Shown here in pieces: positions 40,420-50,321 of a DNA stretch of 64,000 nt (position 1 is the first letter of the stretch; each line of letters opens with the position of its first letter). The stretch comes from Hahella sp. KA22. GTDB taxonomy: Bacteria; Pseudomonadota; Gammaproteobacteria; Pseudomonadales; Oleiphilaceae. The notes beneath the pieces were generated by a model. It was not told the origin of the DNA. It saw only the letters and a list, made by a program, of their open reading frames with translations, and did no database searches. The DNA lies in NCBI RefSeq assembly GCF_004135205.1, contig NZ_CP035490.1, positions 558,001 to 622,000 of the forward strand. The letters are read 5' to 3'. A program made the position numbers and the translations under genes.

Positions 40420-42498
40420 TTACGCTTTGTTTTGCAGTAAGGAGATATCCGCCACCTGCAGGAACACGTGACGCAAGCTGGCCAGCAGCGTCATACGGTT
40501 GCTGCGGATAGCCGGATCATCCACCATCACCATGACTTTATCGAAGAACAGGTCGATGACGTCCTTCAATTCCGCCAATTGTTGCAGCGCCTGCGTGAAA
40601 TTGCGCTGCTCGATAAACGGACGCGTGGACTCGGATTTCTCCTGCAAGGCGCGGAAAAGATTCTTCTCCGCTTCCTCAGTGAATAGCTCGGGATTCGCCG
40701 ACTCTGCGGAGATTTCCACCTGCTCTTTGCTGAGGATATTGGAGACCCGCTTATTCGCCGCCGCCAGCGCTTGCGCCGCGTCGAGCTTCAGGAATTCCGC
40801 CACCGCCAGCACGCGCTGATCGAACTCCACTGGTTTGGTGGGACGACGAGCCAGCACGCTCAGGAATACTTCGGTAGGCACGCCCGCTTCTTCATACCAG
40901 GCGCGGAAGCGATCCAGCATGTAGTCGACGACAGCTGTTTCCAGATTTTCCGCCGGCAGATCGCCGTGCAGTTCCTGCGCCCATTGCACGCACTCGGCCA
41001 GATCCAGATCCAGCTTTTTCTCCACCAGAATCCGCAGTACGCCCAAGGCGGCGCGACGCAGGCCGAATGGGTCTTTGGCGCCGGTCGGCGGTTGATTGAT
41101 GCCGAAGATACCGACGATGGTGTCCAGTTTATCCGCCAGGGAAACCGCGCAGCCGGTCAAAGTTGTTGGCAGCAGATCACCGGCGAAACGCGGCAGGTAC
41201 TGTTCTTCCTGCGCCAGGGACACTTCTTCCGGCTCACCGTCGATAGCGGCGTAATAACGGCCCATGGTTCCTTGCAGTTCGGGGAATTCCATGACCATTT
41301 CCGTCGCCAGGTCGGTCTTGCTGAGTTCACCCGCACGTTGCGCCCACTCTGGGCTGCTGTCGATCTTCGCCGCGATTTTCGCCGCCAGTTTACCGACGCG
41401 AATGGCTTTGTCGTAGACGGTTCCCAACTGCTGTTGGAAAACGATAGGCTTCAGGTCTTCCAGTCGACTCGCCAGGGTGCGCTTCTTATCAGTGGAGAAG
41501 AAAAACGCCGCATCGCTGAGACGGGGACGGATGACTCGCTCGTTACCGTCGATAACCTGTTGCGGGTCTTTGCTTTCAATGTTGGCCACGGTGATGAAGT
41601 AAGGCAGCATACGGCCTTCCGCATCCACCACGTGGAAGTATTTCTGGTTGCCTTTCATGGTGGAGATCAAGGCCTCCGCCGGGACTTCCAGGAAGCGGTC
41701 CTCAAAGCGTCCCATTAATGCGGTCGGCCATTCGTTCAAGCTGGCGACTTCTTCCAACAGCTCTTCGTCGATGACGGCCATGCCGGAAGTTTGTTTGGCG
41801 ATGGCTTCCACTTGTTGTCTGATCAGCGCTTTACGCTCTTCAAAGTCCGCCATGACATAGCCGGTGTTTTTCAACGCGTCTTTGTAATTGGCGGGCGTGG
41901 CGATCTCGATAGGCGCAGGGTGGTGGAAACGGTGACCCAACGTGGTATTGCCTGCTTTCAGACCCAGAATTTCGCAGTCGATGACTTTTTCGCCGAACAG
42001 CATGATGATCCAATGCACGGGACGCACGAATTCCGTGCGACGCGCGCCCCAGCGCATGCGCTTTGGAATCGGCAGCGCCGCCAGAGATTCTTCAACGATG
42101 GCCGGCAACAGGCCAGTGGTTGGCGCGCCAGACTGCTGGCTGCGAAACACCAGCCATACGCCTTTGTCGGTTTCCAGCTTCTCCAGTTTGTCCGGCGTGG
42201 TTCCGCAGGAACGGGCGAAACCTTCGCAGGCTTTGGTGGGCGCGCCGGCGGCGTCGAAAGCCGCCTGCAGAGCCGGTCCGCGTTTTTCCACTTCCAGATC
42301 CGGCTGCTTTTCCGCCAGCCCGGAAATATGCACCGCCAGACGTCTGGGGGCGGCGTACCATGTCAGATCAGAGAAGGACAGTTGCGCTTTCTCCAGGCGT
42401 TGACGGATACCTTGTGCGAAGGCTTCCGCCAATTGACGCAAGGCTTTCGGCGGTAGTTCTTCGGCGCCGATTTCTACTAAAAAATCCTGGTGGTTCAT
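40420..42498 (-). CDS. glyS: Glycyl-tRNA synthetase beta subunit
   Basis: Large subunit of the bacterial alpha2beta2 glycyl-tRNA synthetase, which recognises tRNA-Gly. The 692-residue product begins MNHQDFLVEIGAEELPPKALRQLAEAFAQGI and has an HD-like core, with conserved LVFRSQQSG, TMKGNQKYFHV and FFFSTDKKRTL. Its C-terminal anticodon-binding region ends FFDKVMVMVDDPAIRSNRMTLLASLRHVFLQVADISLLQ. Length matches the family (about 690). It starts 4 bases after glyQ. Confidence 0.98.
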   Translation of the reverse strand: MNHQDFLVEIGAEELPPKALRQLAEAFAQGIRQRLEKAQLSFSDLTWYAAPRRLAVHISGLAEKQPDLEVEKRGPALQAAFDAAGAPTKACEGFARSCGTTPDKLEKLETDKGVWLVFRSQQSGAPTTGLLPAIVEESLAALPIPKRMRWGARRTEFVRPVHWIIMLFGEKVIDCEILGLKAGNTTLGHRFHHPAPIEIATPANYKDALKNTGYVMADFEERKALIRQQVEAIAKQTSGMAVIDEELLEEVASLNEWPTALMGRFEDRFLEVPAEALISTMKGNQKYFHVVDAEGRMLPYFITVANIESKDPQQVIDGNERVIRPRLSDAAFFFSTDKKRTLASRLEDLKPIVFQQQLGTVYDKAIRVGKLAAKIAAKIDSSPEWAQRAGELSKTDLATEMVMEFPELQGTMGRYYAAIDGEPEEVSLAQEEQYLPRFAGDLLPTTLTGCAVSLADKLDTIVGIFGINQPPTGAKDPFGLRRAALGVLRILVEKKLDLDLAECVQWAQELHGDLPAENLETAVVDYMLDRFRAWYEEAGVPTEVFLSVLARRPTKPVEFDQRVLAVAEFLKLDAAQALAAANKRVSNILSKEQVEISAESANPELFTEEAEKNLFRALQEKSESTRPFIEQRNFTQALQQLAELKDVIDLFFDKVMVMVDDPAIRSNRMTLLASLRHVFLQVADISLLQNKA

Positions 42499-42502
42499 TG
42501 AC

Positions 42503-43450
42503 TTACTTCTCCCCTTCGCTGGCTAGCACTTCATCACGGATAGAGGCTTCGGCCAATGGGAAGCCCAATTGTTTGCGGCGGTCAAAGTAGGCTTGCGCCA
42601 CATCTTTGGCGAGGCCGCGCACGCGCAGGATAAAACGCTGTCTCTCGGTGACTGAGATCGCGTGCCGTGCGTCCAGCAGGTTAAATGTATGCGACGCCTT
42701 CAACACCATTTCATAAGCGGGCAGCGGCAGGCCTTTCTCGATCAGGCGTTTGCTCTCGCGTTCGTAAGTGTCGAAGTGACGGAACAGTTCGGTGGTGTCC
42801 GCTTCTTCAAAGTTGTAAGTGGACATCTCCACTTCGTTTTGGTGAAACACATCGCCGTAAGTGACCGGGCCATGCGGGCCATGGGTCCAGATCAGGTCGT
42901 ATACGCTGTCCACGCCCTGCAGATACATGGCGATCCGCTCCAGACCGTAGGTGATTTCGCCGGTCACGGGATAACATTCCAGGCCGCCCACCTGCTGGAA
43001 GTAAGTGAACTGGGTTACTTCCATGCCGTTCAGCCAGATTTCCCAGCCCAGTCCCCAGGCGCCCAGTGTCGGGGATTCCCAGTTATCCTCTACGAAGCGG
43101 ATGTCGTGCACCAGGGGATCAATGCCCATTTCGCGCAGAGAGCCTAAGTACAGTTCTTGAATATTATCGGGAGAAGGCTTCAGCACCACCTGATATTGGT
43201 AGTAGTGCTGCAGACGGTTGGGGTTTTCGCCGTAGCGGCCGTCAGTGGGACGGCGGCTGGGCTGAACATAGGCGGCGTTCCAGGTTTCCGGACCGATAGC
43301 GCGTAAAAACGTGGCCGGGTGAAAGGTGCCTGCTCCTACCTCCATGTCCAGCGGCTGCAAAATGACGCAGCCCTGACGAGCCCAATAGTCTTGGAGAGTT
43401 CGGATTAATCCCTGAAAGGTTTTTACATCTGGCTTGTTTGTATCAGTCAC
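42503..43450 (-). CDS. glyQ: Glycyl-tRNA synthetase alpha subunit
   Basis: Catalytic alpha subunit. The 315-residue product has [45 protein letters not shown], with class II synthetase motif 1 and 2 features, and [33 protein letters not shown] with the ATP-contacting Arg. [30 protein letters not shown] is near the C-terminus. No T-box-like leader is evident upstream. Divergent from the lpxL-type gene. Confidence 0.98.
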   Translation of the reverse strand: MTDTNKPDVKTFQGLIRTLQDYWARQGCVILQPLDMEVGAGTFHPATFLRAIGPETWNAAYVQPSRRPTDGRYGENPNRLQHYYQYQVVLKPSPDNIQELYLGSLREMGIDPLVHDIRFVEDNWESPTLGAWGLGWEIWLNGMEVTQFTYFQQVGGLECYPVTGEITYGLERIAMYLQGVDSVYDLIWTHGPHGPVTYGDVFHQNEVEMSTYNFEEADTTELFRHFDTYERESKRLIEKGLPLPAYEMVLKASHTFNLLDARHAISVTERQRFILRVRGLAKDVAQAYFDRRKQLGFPLAEASIRDEVLASEGEK

Positions 43451-43680
43451 GGTTTACACCACTTGCTGTGCATGTTTGGTTCTTTAGCCGCAGGCGCTTA
43501 CTTGTCAGGACGTCGCCGGCCTGTAGAATAAAGCGGCAAATTATACTACGTGTGCGCGCCGATTGCAGATAGCCATAGGATATAGCCGCGAAATTACGCG
43601 AAAATTGCTGTTTCTGCGAAAAAAAGACGCTATCTGACGCCAGTTTGAGGTGGCGCACGCCCCGATTTCACAGGTATCTC

Positions 43681-44577
43681 TTGAACAAATCCAAACTCAT
43701 CGCCACGCTGATCATCTTTCTGATTCGCCTGGTCTCCAAATTATCCCTACGCTGGGCGCAGCGATTGGGTGGTTGGCTGGGCGCCTTGACGTGGCGTTGC
43801 AACGCCGGCCCGGCACGGGTGACGCGCACCAATCTGCAACGCTGTTTCCCTGAAAAAAGCGACGCCGAAATCAACGCGCTGGGCGCCGCCAGTATGCGCG
43901 AAACCGGTAAGGTGGCGTTTGAAACTGGCGCGGTGTGGGAATGGCCCGCTGAGAAGACGCTGTCTTTGATCAAATCCATTGATGGCGAGCACCTCATCAA
44001 AGAAGCGGAAGACGCCGGCAAAGGGTTGATTCTGCTGGCGCCGCACCTGGGCAACTGGGAAGTGGCGGGGTTGTTTTTCGCAGCGCGTTACTCCATGGCG
44101 GCGCTTTATCAGCCGCCTAAAATCGAGGAACTGGACGACTATATGCGCGCCGTGCGCGAGCGCAATGGCTCAGAGCTTGTTCCCGCCAATAAGCGCGGCG
44201 TCATGCGTTTGTTCCATATTTTGCGAGAGCAAGGCGTAATCGGCATTCTTCCCGACCAGGAACCAGAGCTCAGCGGTGGCGTATTCGCCCCTTTCTTCGG
44301 CATTCCCGCCAATACTATCAAGCTGGTCTCCAAACTGATTGAACGCACCGACGCCAAAGTGCTTTGCGTTTACGCCAAGCGTTTACCGGAAGGAGAAGGT
44401 TTTGTGATGACGGTGCGGTCAGTGGCTGCGGATATCTACTCCGAAGATCTTGAAACCTCCGCCGCTGCGTTGAACGCCACGGTGGAGGCCTGCGTGCGGG
44501 ATACGCCGGAGCAGTATCAATGGGAGTATAAGCGGTTCAAACGGCGTCCAGACGGTGAACGCCATTTCTACGACTGA
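43681..44577 (+). CDS. Lipid A biosynthesis (KDO)2-lipid IVA acyltransferase, LpxL/HtrB family
   Basis: Inner-membrane acyltransferase that adds a secondary acyl chain to lipid A. The product has an N-terminal hydrophobic anchor (LIATLIIFLIRLVSKLSLRWAQRLGGWLG). The catalytic HX4E-type motif lies in ILLAPHLGNWEVAGLFFAARYSM, and GVIGILPDQEPELSGGVFAPFFGIPANT is a conserved family block. I chose the TTG at 43681 (AGG upstream); a second TTG at 43645 extends it by 12 residues. Whether it adds laurate or another chain is not visible. PAO1 has a family member at the equivalent position. Confidence 0.93.
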   Translation: MNKSKLIATLIIFLIRLVSKLSLRWAQRLGGWLGALTWRCNAGPARVTRTNLQRCFPEKSDAEINALGAASMRETGKVAFETGAVWEWPAEKTLSLIKSIDGEHLIKEAEDAGKGLILLAPHLGNWEVAGLFFAARYSMAALYQPPKIEELDDYMRAVRERNGSELVPANKRGVMRLFHILREQGVIGILPDQEPELSGGVFAPFFGIPANTIKLVSKLIERTDAKVLCVYAKRLPEGEGFVMTVRSVAADIYSEDLETSAAALNATVEACVRDTPEQYQWEYKRFKRRPDGERHFYD

Positions 44578-44600
44578 ATGCCCCAACGAACCGGAACCCC

Positions 44601-46265
44601 TTAAAAGCGGTTGCCGGTCCGCAGTGGCGAGCGCTGGGACAGGTCGCTTTCCCGCAGCACTTTTTCATCGATTGAGCCAGAACGGCTGATATTTTTCAGA
44701 GAGCTGGCCAGAGACAGATTGAAGTAAATCACGTCAGCGAGTTCATCGCCGTTGTCTGGATTGTTCTCCATGGTGAACAGACCGTGAGTCTGTTCCACAA
44801 CGCCTGTCTGGATTAGTTTGTTCTGTCCGTTTAAGCGGCCAAGATTGAGCACGGGCAAACCTTCATTCAGGTTGTACGAATTAAAAACCGGGCGGTTGTA
44901 GTAACCGTTTTCGAAGGCGGGCACGTAACTGTCGACGGAATCGTCTGGATTCGGGTCTGGCGTTTCTTCTCCTGTCATTAATACGGGCGCGTAGTTGACG
45001 CCCACTTCTTTGAATGTCTGAAAATACAGCCAATGGGCGTTTTCCGTGACGGCGCAGTGAGCGCCTGGACAGGCGGTTGCAGCCAGTTCCAGGTTCACCA
45101 GATAGGCGCGGGCGTCAGTGGCGTTTTCATAATGAGCGTAGATGCGAGAGGCGCCGGTCAGGTAGTCGCCGCTGATCGGATTGATGATTTCCCGTGACTC
45201 CCCGGTCACTTTATCCACTAAATACAAACGTATGTTGTCCAGAGCGATAACCAGATAATCTGTCGTCTGCGCCAGACGACCAGTAATAGAGCCCTCACTG
45301 GTGAAGTCATGCAAGATGTTATTGGCGCCGCCTTCCAGAGCGATTTTGCGCACTAGGGCTCCATCAATCAGGTATACAGTGTCGCCGTCTACGACCGTTT
45401 TTGCAGGGTCCATGACATTGGCGTCGATGGTGGTCAGCGCCGTCAACGCCATGCCGGTATCCAATAGTTCTGCGCCGCTATTGGCGAAGACCTGGCTGTC
45501 TGTGGTCAGTAACATGTCCAGCTCGCCTGTGGTGAAGGCGTAGTCGAAGTCAGCGCTTGTCAGTCCGTCGATGCTACGCGCCAGAGCGCCTTGAGCGTCA
45601 AGTATCTCCAGGGAGTCGGCCGTGGGCCGCAGGTAACCCGCCAACGCCCAGTTGGTTTTCCAGAACGGCGTCAGGCTGAGATCGTTGGCGGCGCCATTTC
45701 CCGGCGCGTCAGTAACCGCTGCGTTAAGTGGAATTTTGAAGTAGGCGTCGTCCTCATTGGCGCATGTGGCGTCTGCGCCGGGCGTACGCACGGTGATTTT
45801 AGACTTGCCGTAGCCCAAGCCTTCAGGAAGAACGGCGGCGGCGCAAACGGTCGAAGCCAGCGTGCTGACCTGGGTCAGGGAGGACTGATCAGGTCGTCCC
45901 AGAAATAGCTTCCCGGATTCGATCATCAACATATAGCCTGCGCTGGCGCGGCTTTTTCCCAGAGGAATCACCGGCGCGAGCGTCGAAGTCGGTTGGCTGG
46001 GACTTTGCCGGTATACGCTGCCGGCGGTGATGTCGTAGCGAAACGCGAAGTTCTTCTCGGTGTCTTCGCCTGGGTTTTGCAGGCCCGAAAAGAACAGGTT
46101 TTTGGTGACGGGAAAAGGTTCCTGAGGCTCCTCCACGATAACGTCCGGTGGTTCCACTACCACTGGCGGACTGGAGTCATCCTTTTTTTCACCATCCCCA
46201 CAGCCCCCCAGCGCGAGGGAACTTAAGCACAAAGACAACAGAATGTTGCGCTGGAGTTTTTCCAT
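44601..46265 (-). CDS. Hypothetical lipoprotein, about 554 residues
   Basis: No functional family recognised. From the ATG at 46265 the product starts MEKLQRNILLSLCLSSLALGGC, a clear lipobox, followed by an acidic Pro-rich linker (DSSPPVVVEPPDVIVEEPQEPFPVT). The body is beta-rich with repeating segments such as SADFDYAFTTGELDMLLTTDSQVFANSG and TDYLVIALDNIRLYLVDKVTGESREII. These suggest a beta-propeller-like or WD-type surface protein. Four Cys residues (TVCAAAV, DATCANED, ATACPGAHCAV) may form disulfides. It sits alone, convergent with the acyltransferase and divergent from the hydrolase. Confidence 0.75.
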   Translation of the reverse strand: MEKLQRNILLSLCLSSLALGGCGDGEKKDDSSPPVVVEPPDVIVEEPQEPFPVTKNLFFSGLQNPGEDTEKNFAFRYDITAGSVYRQSPSQPTSTLAPVIPLGKSRASAGYMLMIESGKLFLGRPDQSSLTQVSTLASTVCAAAVLPEGLGYGKSKITVRTPGADATCANEDDAYFKIPLNAAVTDAPGNGAANDLSLTPFWKTNWALAGYLRPTADSLEILDAQGALARSIDGLTSADFDYAFTTGELDMLLTTDSQVFANSGAELLDTGMALTALTTIDANVMDPAKTVVDGDTVYLIDGALVRKIALEGGANNILHDFTSEGSITGRLAQTTDYLVIALDNIRLYLVDKVTGESREIINPISGDYLTGASRIYAHYENATDARAYLVNLELAATACPGAHCAVTENAHWLYFQTFKEVGVNYAPVLMTGEETPDPNPDDSVDSYVPAFENGYYNRPVFNSYNLNEGLPVLNLGRLNGQNKLIQTGVVEQTHGLFTMENNPDNGDELADVIYFNLSLASSLKNISRSGSIDEKVLRESDLSQRSPLRTGNRF

Positions 46266-46533
46266 ACCTGCCTCGCATGACGCCACTATTTTTATTGGTT
46301 TGATAACGTGAAATGACTAACAAACACATAAATTTACAGTAATTTTCGCCGTGAAAATTTGAACCAGCCTTGGTTCTGGCGAGTTGCCCATAGCCCTGAC
46401 AGCCTGCTGGTTAGACAATATGAGTCCCTTTGCTATATTTTGTGATGCGATCCGCATTCAGGATTTGGAAGCGACCGGCGATCCCGGGCGCTGTTGCTTA
46501 AGTAGTTGGAAGAAGTAGAGAGGTAAGGCATCC

Positions 46534-47490
46534 ATGAACATGCCTTGGCGAAGGAATGTATCCCCCCTTCCCGCGACAGGCGCGCTCAACCTGTTGCAAC
46601 TCCCCGGTCAGCGAACCCTCGCCTATGGCGAATGGGGCGACCCCGCTGGAGCGCCGGTTTTTTACGCCCACGGCGCGCCAGGCTCACGTTTGGAAGGCGC
46701 GTTTTTTCATGACGCGGCGTGCGCCGCCGGTTTACGCTGGATTGTGATTGATCGCCCTGGCATGGGCGCGTCATCCTTGGCGGACAATTACACATTGCTG
46801 GATTATCCCAGAGACGTCAGCGCCGTCGCCGACGCCCTGGGGATTGATCAGTTCGCGGTGGCGGGTTGGTCCAGCGGCGGCGCCTATGCGTTGACTTGCG
46901 CCTTCGAAATTCCCAAACGCATTGCTTTTGTCGCAGTCATGGCCAGCTATACCAATTTCGGCGAAATGAGCGCGGCGAAGGATCTGCTATGGCGCAATGA
47001 ACAGCGCGGTCCGAAGATTGCTGAAGTCAGCACCGGATTGTTTCGCACACTGTTATCTTTGCTGAGACTCACTGAACGCTGGAGTCCCAAGCTATATCTG
47101 AAGTTTATTGAAAGCTCGAGTACGGAGCAGGATTTGGCCTTGTTGCGTGATGCAGACATCCTGGAGCGTTTCATGGATAACCAACATGAAGCTTTTAACC
47201 AGGGCGTACAAGGTGTGATGTTGGATTTACTGGCGCAGTATCGACACTGGGGGTTTGCTTTATCGGAAATCCGTTTGCCGACCCATATTTATCAGGGCGT
47301 GAAAGACCGTTTCGTTCCCTGGCGCTTCGCTCAACATCTGGCGGATAACCTTCCGCTGGCGGATTTGCGTATGATCACCGACGCCGGCCATATGTTTCCG
47401 TTAGAGGCGGACTTTCAGCGTGAACTGATGTCCGCCATCCGGCGTCATTTGTTGATGTCTGAGGCTAGCGACGCCAGAAAGCAGGCGTAA
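46534..47490 (+). CDS. Alpha/beta hydrolase
   Basis: The 318-residue product has the alpha/beta-hydrolase fold pattern: oxyanion motif FYAHGAPGSRLEG, nucleophile elbow VAGWSSGGAYALTCAFE (GxSxG), an acid near QGVKDRFVPWRFAQHLADNLP, and a catalytic His in ITDAGHMFPLEADFQREL. It has no signal peptide, so it is probably cytoplasmic. Substrate unknown; family members are esterases, proline iminopeptidases or dehalogenases. Its 3' end overlaps the convergent trkH by 26 bases. Confidence 0.93.
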   Translation: MNMPWRRNVSPLPATGALNLLQLPGQRTLAYGEWGDPAGAPVFYAHGAPGSRLEGAFFHDAACAAGLRWIVIDRPGMGASSLADNYTLLDYPRDVSAVADALGIDQFAVAGWSSGGAYALTCAFEIPKRIAFVAVMASYTNFGEMSAAKDLLWRNEQRGPKIAEVSTGLFRTLLSLLRLTERWSPKLYLKFIESSSTEQDLALLRDADILERFMDNQHEAFNQGVQGVMLDLLAQYRHWGFALSEIRLPTHIYQGVKDRFVPWRFAQHLADNLPLADLRMITDAGHMFPLEADFQRELMSAIRRHLLMSEASDARKQA

Positions 47491-48913
47491 ACAGAATCAG
47501 CAGCGTGAACACTTCAAGACGGCCCAGAAGCATGGCGAAGCACAGTATCCATTTAGCGGGCTCATTCAGCTCGCCGTAATGCAACGCCACGCCGCCTAAG
47601 CCAGGCCCGAGATTATTGATGCAAGCGCCGACGGCGGACCAGGCGGTGACTTGGTCCAGCCCGGTGGCGAGCAGGCCCATCAACATGAACACAAACATAA
47701 ACATGTAAACCGAGAAGAAGCCCCACACCGCCTCCAGCACCCGGTCCGGCACCGGCTTGCGCCCCAGTTTTACTTGCAGCACGGCATTGGGGTGTACGAT
47801 GCGCTTCACTTCCCGCATACCTTGCTTATAAATCAGCAGCACCCGGATGACTTTCATACCGCCGCCTGTCGAGCCGGCGCAACCGCCGATAAAGGCGACG
47901 ACGAACAGCAGGAACGGCAACAGGTGCGGCCAATGGGCGAAGTCCGCGGTGGCGAAACCGGTGGTGGTCGCCACGCTGACCACTTCAAACACGCCGCGAA
48001 TAATGGCGGTGAAGGGATCGTAGGTGGAAGTGCCAATCAATACGCCGACGGTGACGATGGAGACACTCAGCAGGATCAGCGAATAAAACACGACCTCTGG
48101 ATCTTTCAGGTAGACGAGCACTGAACGGCGACGCCAGGCGAAAAAGTGCATGGCGAAATTGATCCCGGCCAGGAACATGAAAACGATGCAGATGATTTCT
48201 ATCAGCGGACTGTTGAAGTAGCCGATGGAGGCGTCATGGGTGGAGAAGCCGCCGATGGCGATAGTGGCGAAGCTGTGTCCGATGGCGTCGAATGCGTCCA
48301 TGCCCGCCCACCAGTACAGCAGAGCGCACAGTGCTGTCAGTGAGACGTAGATATACCATAAGGCCTTTGCGGTTTCGGTGATTCTGGGAGTGAGTTTGTT
48401 GTCTTTCACTGGTCCCGGCGCTTCCGCCCGGTATAGCTGCATGCCGCCGATGCCCAACATTGGCAGGATCGCCACCGCCAATACGATAATTCCCATTCCG
48501 CCCAGCCATTGTAGCTGCTGCCGATACCAGAGGATGGATTTGGGGAGTATGTCGATACCGGTCATCACTGTAGCGCCGGTAGTGGTCAGGCCCGATACCG
48601 ATTCAAAAATGGCGTCGACCAGACTGAGATGAGGGTGTTCGCTGAGATAAAGAGGCACCGCCCCGCTCAGGCTGAGCACTACCCAAAACAACACCGTGAC
48701 CACGAAGCCGTCGCGTATGCGTAGTTCACTGGTTTGGCGAAATACAGGCAGCCATACCAGGAGTCCGGTCAGAAAAATACCGCACATGGCGGTAAGAAAA
48801 GGCTGCATATGGCCGTCTTCGTAGATCAGCGACACCACGATGGGAGGGATCATGGTGGTGCTGAACAACATCAGCAGGACGCCCAGAATTTTAGCTATCG
48901 CCGAATAATGCAT
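47465..48913 (-). CDS. trkH: Trk potassium uptake system membrane subunit TrkH
   Basis: Potassium-translocating membrane protein of the Trk system. The 482-residue product has four pseudo-repeats with selectivity-filter-like segments: ESVSGLTTTGATVMTGID, GHSFATIAIGGFSTHDASIGYF, EVVSVATTTGFATADF and SAVGACINNLGPGLGGVALHY. Each carries the conserved Gly, and the many hydrophobic segments fit the family. It is the last gene of the def-fmt-rsmB-trkA-trkH run and lies 33 bases after trkA. Confidence 0.97.
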   Translation of the reverse strand: MHYSAIAKILGVLLMLFSTTMIPPIVVSLIYEDGHMQPFLTAMCGIFLTGLLVWLPVFRQTSELRIRDGFVVTVLFWVVLSLSGAVPLYLSEHPHLSLVDAIFESVSGLTTTGATVMTGIDILPKSILWYRQQLQWLGGMGIIVLAVAILPMLGIGGMQLYRAEAPGPVKDNKLTPRITETAKALWYIYVSLTALCALLYWWAGMDAFDAIGHSFATIAIGGFSTHDASIGYFNSPLIEIICIVFMFLAGINFAMHFFAWRRRSVLVYLKDPEVVFYSLILLSVSIVTVGVLIGTSTYDPFTAIIRGVFEVVSVATTTGFATADFAHWPHLLPFLLFVVAFIGGCAGSTGGGMKVIRVLLIYKQGMREVKRIVHPNAVLQVKLGRKPVPDRVLEAVWGFFSVYMFMFVFMLMGLLATGLDQVTAWSAVGACINNLGPGLGGVALHYGELNEPAKWILCFAMLLGRLEVFTLLILFTPAFWRR

Positions 48914-48946
48914 TGATCTGTCGTGTGATTATTTTTGGTATATGCG

Positions 48947-50320
48947 TTAAAAGAATGCGAGTCCCACCTGGAACAGGCGCTCAACTTCGGCGATTCTGCG
49001 TTTATCCACCACGAACAGAATGACGTGGTCATCCGGTTGGATGCGCAGGTGGTCGTGAGCAATCAATACCTCGCCCCGTCTTACAATGGCGCCGATGGTG
49101 GAGCCTGCGGGCAGCGAAATTTCATCCAGACGTTTGCCCACCACCTTAGAGGAGCGATGGTCGCCGTGAGCGATCGCCTCAATGGTTTCAGCTGCTCCAC
49201 GTCGAAGTGAGTGTGCGCTCACTACGTCGCCTCTTCTTACGTGCGTAAGTAAACTGCCGATGGTGGTCTGCTGCGGAGAAATAGCCACATCGATTTCGCC
49301 GCCTTGAATCAGATCGACGTAATCCGGGTTGTTGATCAAGGTCATTACCTTGCGCACGCCAAGTCGCTTGGCCAGCATGGAAGCCATAATGTTGGCCTCG
49401 TCGTCGTTGGTGACAGCGCAGAAAACATCCGTGTCTTCGATGTTTTCTTCCAGCAGCAGCTCCTTGTAGGCGGCGTTGCCGTGTAACACGATAGTCTTGT
49501 TCAACTCTTCGGAAAGCTGAATGCAGCGGTCCTGGTTATGCTCAATCAGTTTGACCTGATAGCGTCCTTCCAGTGTCTCCGCCAGGCGCGCCCCGATATT
49601 GCCGCCGCCAGCAATCATGATGCGGCGATAAGGCTTCTCCAACGGCTGTAGCTCGCTCATGACCTTGCGGATGTTATCCCGCGCGGCGATGAAGAAGACC
49701 TCGTCGTTTTCCTCAATGACTGTGTCGCCCTGAGGGATAATGGCTCTGTCCTTGCGATATATGGCCGCGACGCGTGTGTCGATATGCGGCAAATGCTGGC
49801 GCAGGTAGGCCAATTCGTGGCCGATCAAGGGGCCGCCTTTGGTGGCTTTAATGCCCACCAACCGCACCAGTCCTTTGGAGAAATCCAGCACCTGCAAGGC
49901 GCCGGGATTTTCAATCAGGCGGGTGATGTGTTCGGTAACCACCTGTTCAGGGCTGATAATGACGTCAATGGGAAAGGCTTCAGTGTTAAACAGGCCTTTC
50001 TTGGTGAGGTAAGCGGAGGTGCGCACCCGGCTGATTTTGGTCGGCGTCTTGAACAACGTGAAGGCGACCTGACAGGCAACCATATTGACTTCATCGCTGT
50101 TGGTGACGGCGATCAGCATATCCGCGTCGTCCGCCCCCGCCTGTTTCAGAATGTTGGGATAGGATGCCTGTCCCTGCACGGTGCGGATATCCAGCCGGTC
50201 CTGCAATGAGCGCAGGCGCTGGGGATTGGAGTCCACCACGGTGATGTCATTCGCCTCGCTGGCCAGGTTTTCCGCGAGGGTTCCCCCAACTTGGCCGGCG
50301 CCAAGAATTATGATTTTCAT
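48947..50320 (-). CDS. trkA: Trk potassium transport NAD(H)-binding regulatory protein TrkA
   Basis: Cytoplasmic gating subunit of the Trk system. The 457-residue product has two RCK_N/RCK_C modules. The first begins [36 protein letters not shown] and the second [34 protein letters not shown], both classic NAD-binding motifs. Full length for the family. It begins 1 base after the rsmB stop, so translation is coupled. The rsmB-trkA link is conserved in gammaproteobacteria. Confidence 0.98.
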   Translation of the reverse strand: MKIIILGAGQVGGTLAENLASEANDITVVDSNPQRLRSLQDRLDIRTVQGQASYPNILKQAGADDADMLIAVTNSDEVNMVACQVAFTLFKTPTKISRVRTSAYLTKKGLFNTEAFPIDVIISPEQVVTEHITRLIENPGALQVLDFSKGLVRLVGIKATKGGPLIGHELAYLRQHLPHIDTRVAAIYRKDRAIIPQGDTVIEENDEVFFIAARDNIRKVMSELQPLEKPYRRIMIAGGGNIGARLAETLEGRYQVKLIEHNQDRCIQLSEELNKTIVLHGNAAYKELLLEENIEDTDVFCAVTNDDEANIMASMLAKRLGVRKVMTLINNPDYVDLIQGGEIDVAISPQQTTIGSLLTHVRRGDVVSAHSLRRGAAETIEAIAHGDHRSSKVVGKRLDEISLPAGSTIGAIVRRGEVLIAHDHLRIQPDDHVILFVVDKRRIAEVERLFQVGLAFF

Positions 50321-50321
50321 G

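Noticed and set aside
40471-40486. CACGTG-containing sequence in glyS as a third parS
   Set aside because: Only the central six bases match. The flanking arms do not fit TGTTxCAC...GTGxAACA.
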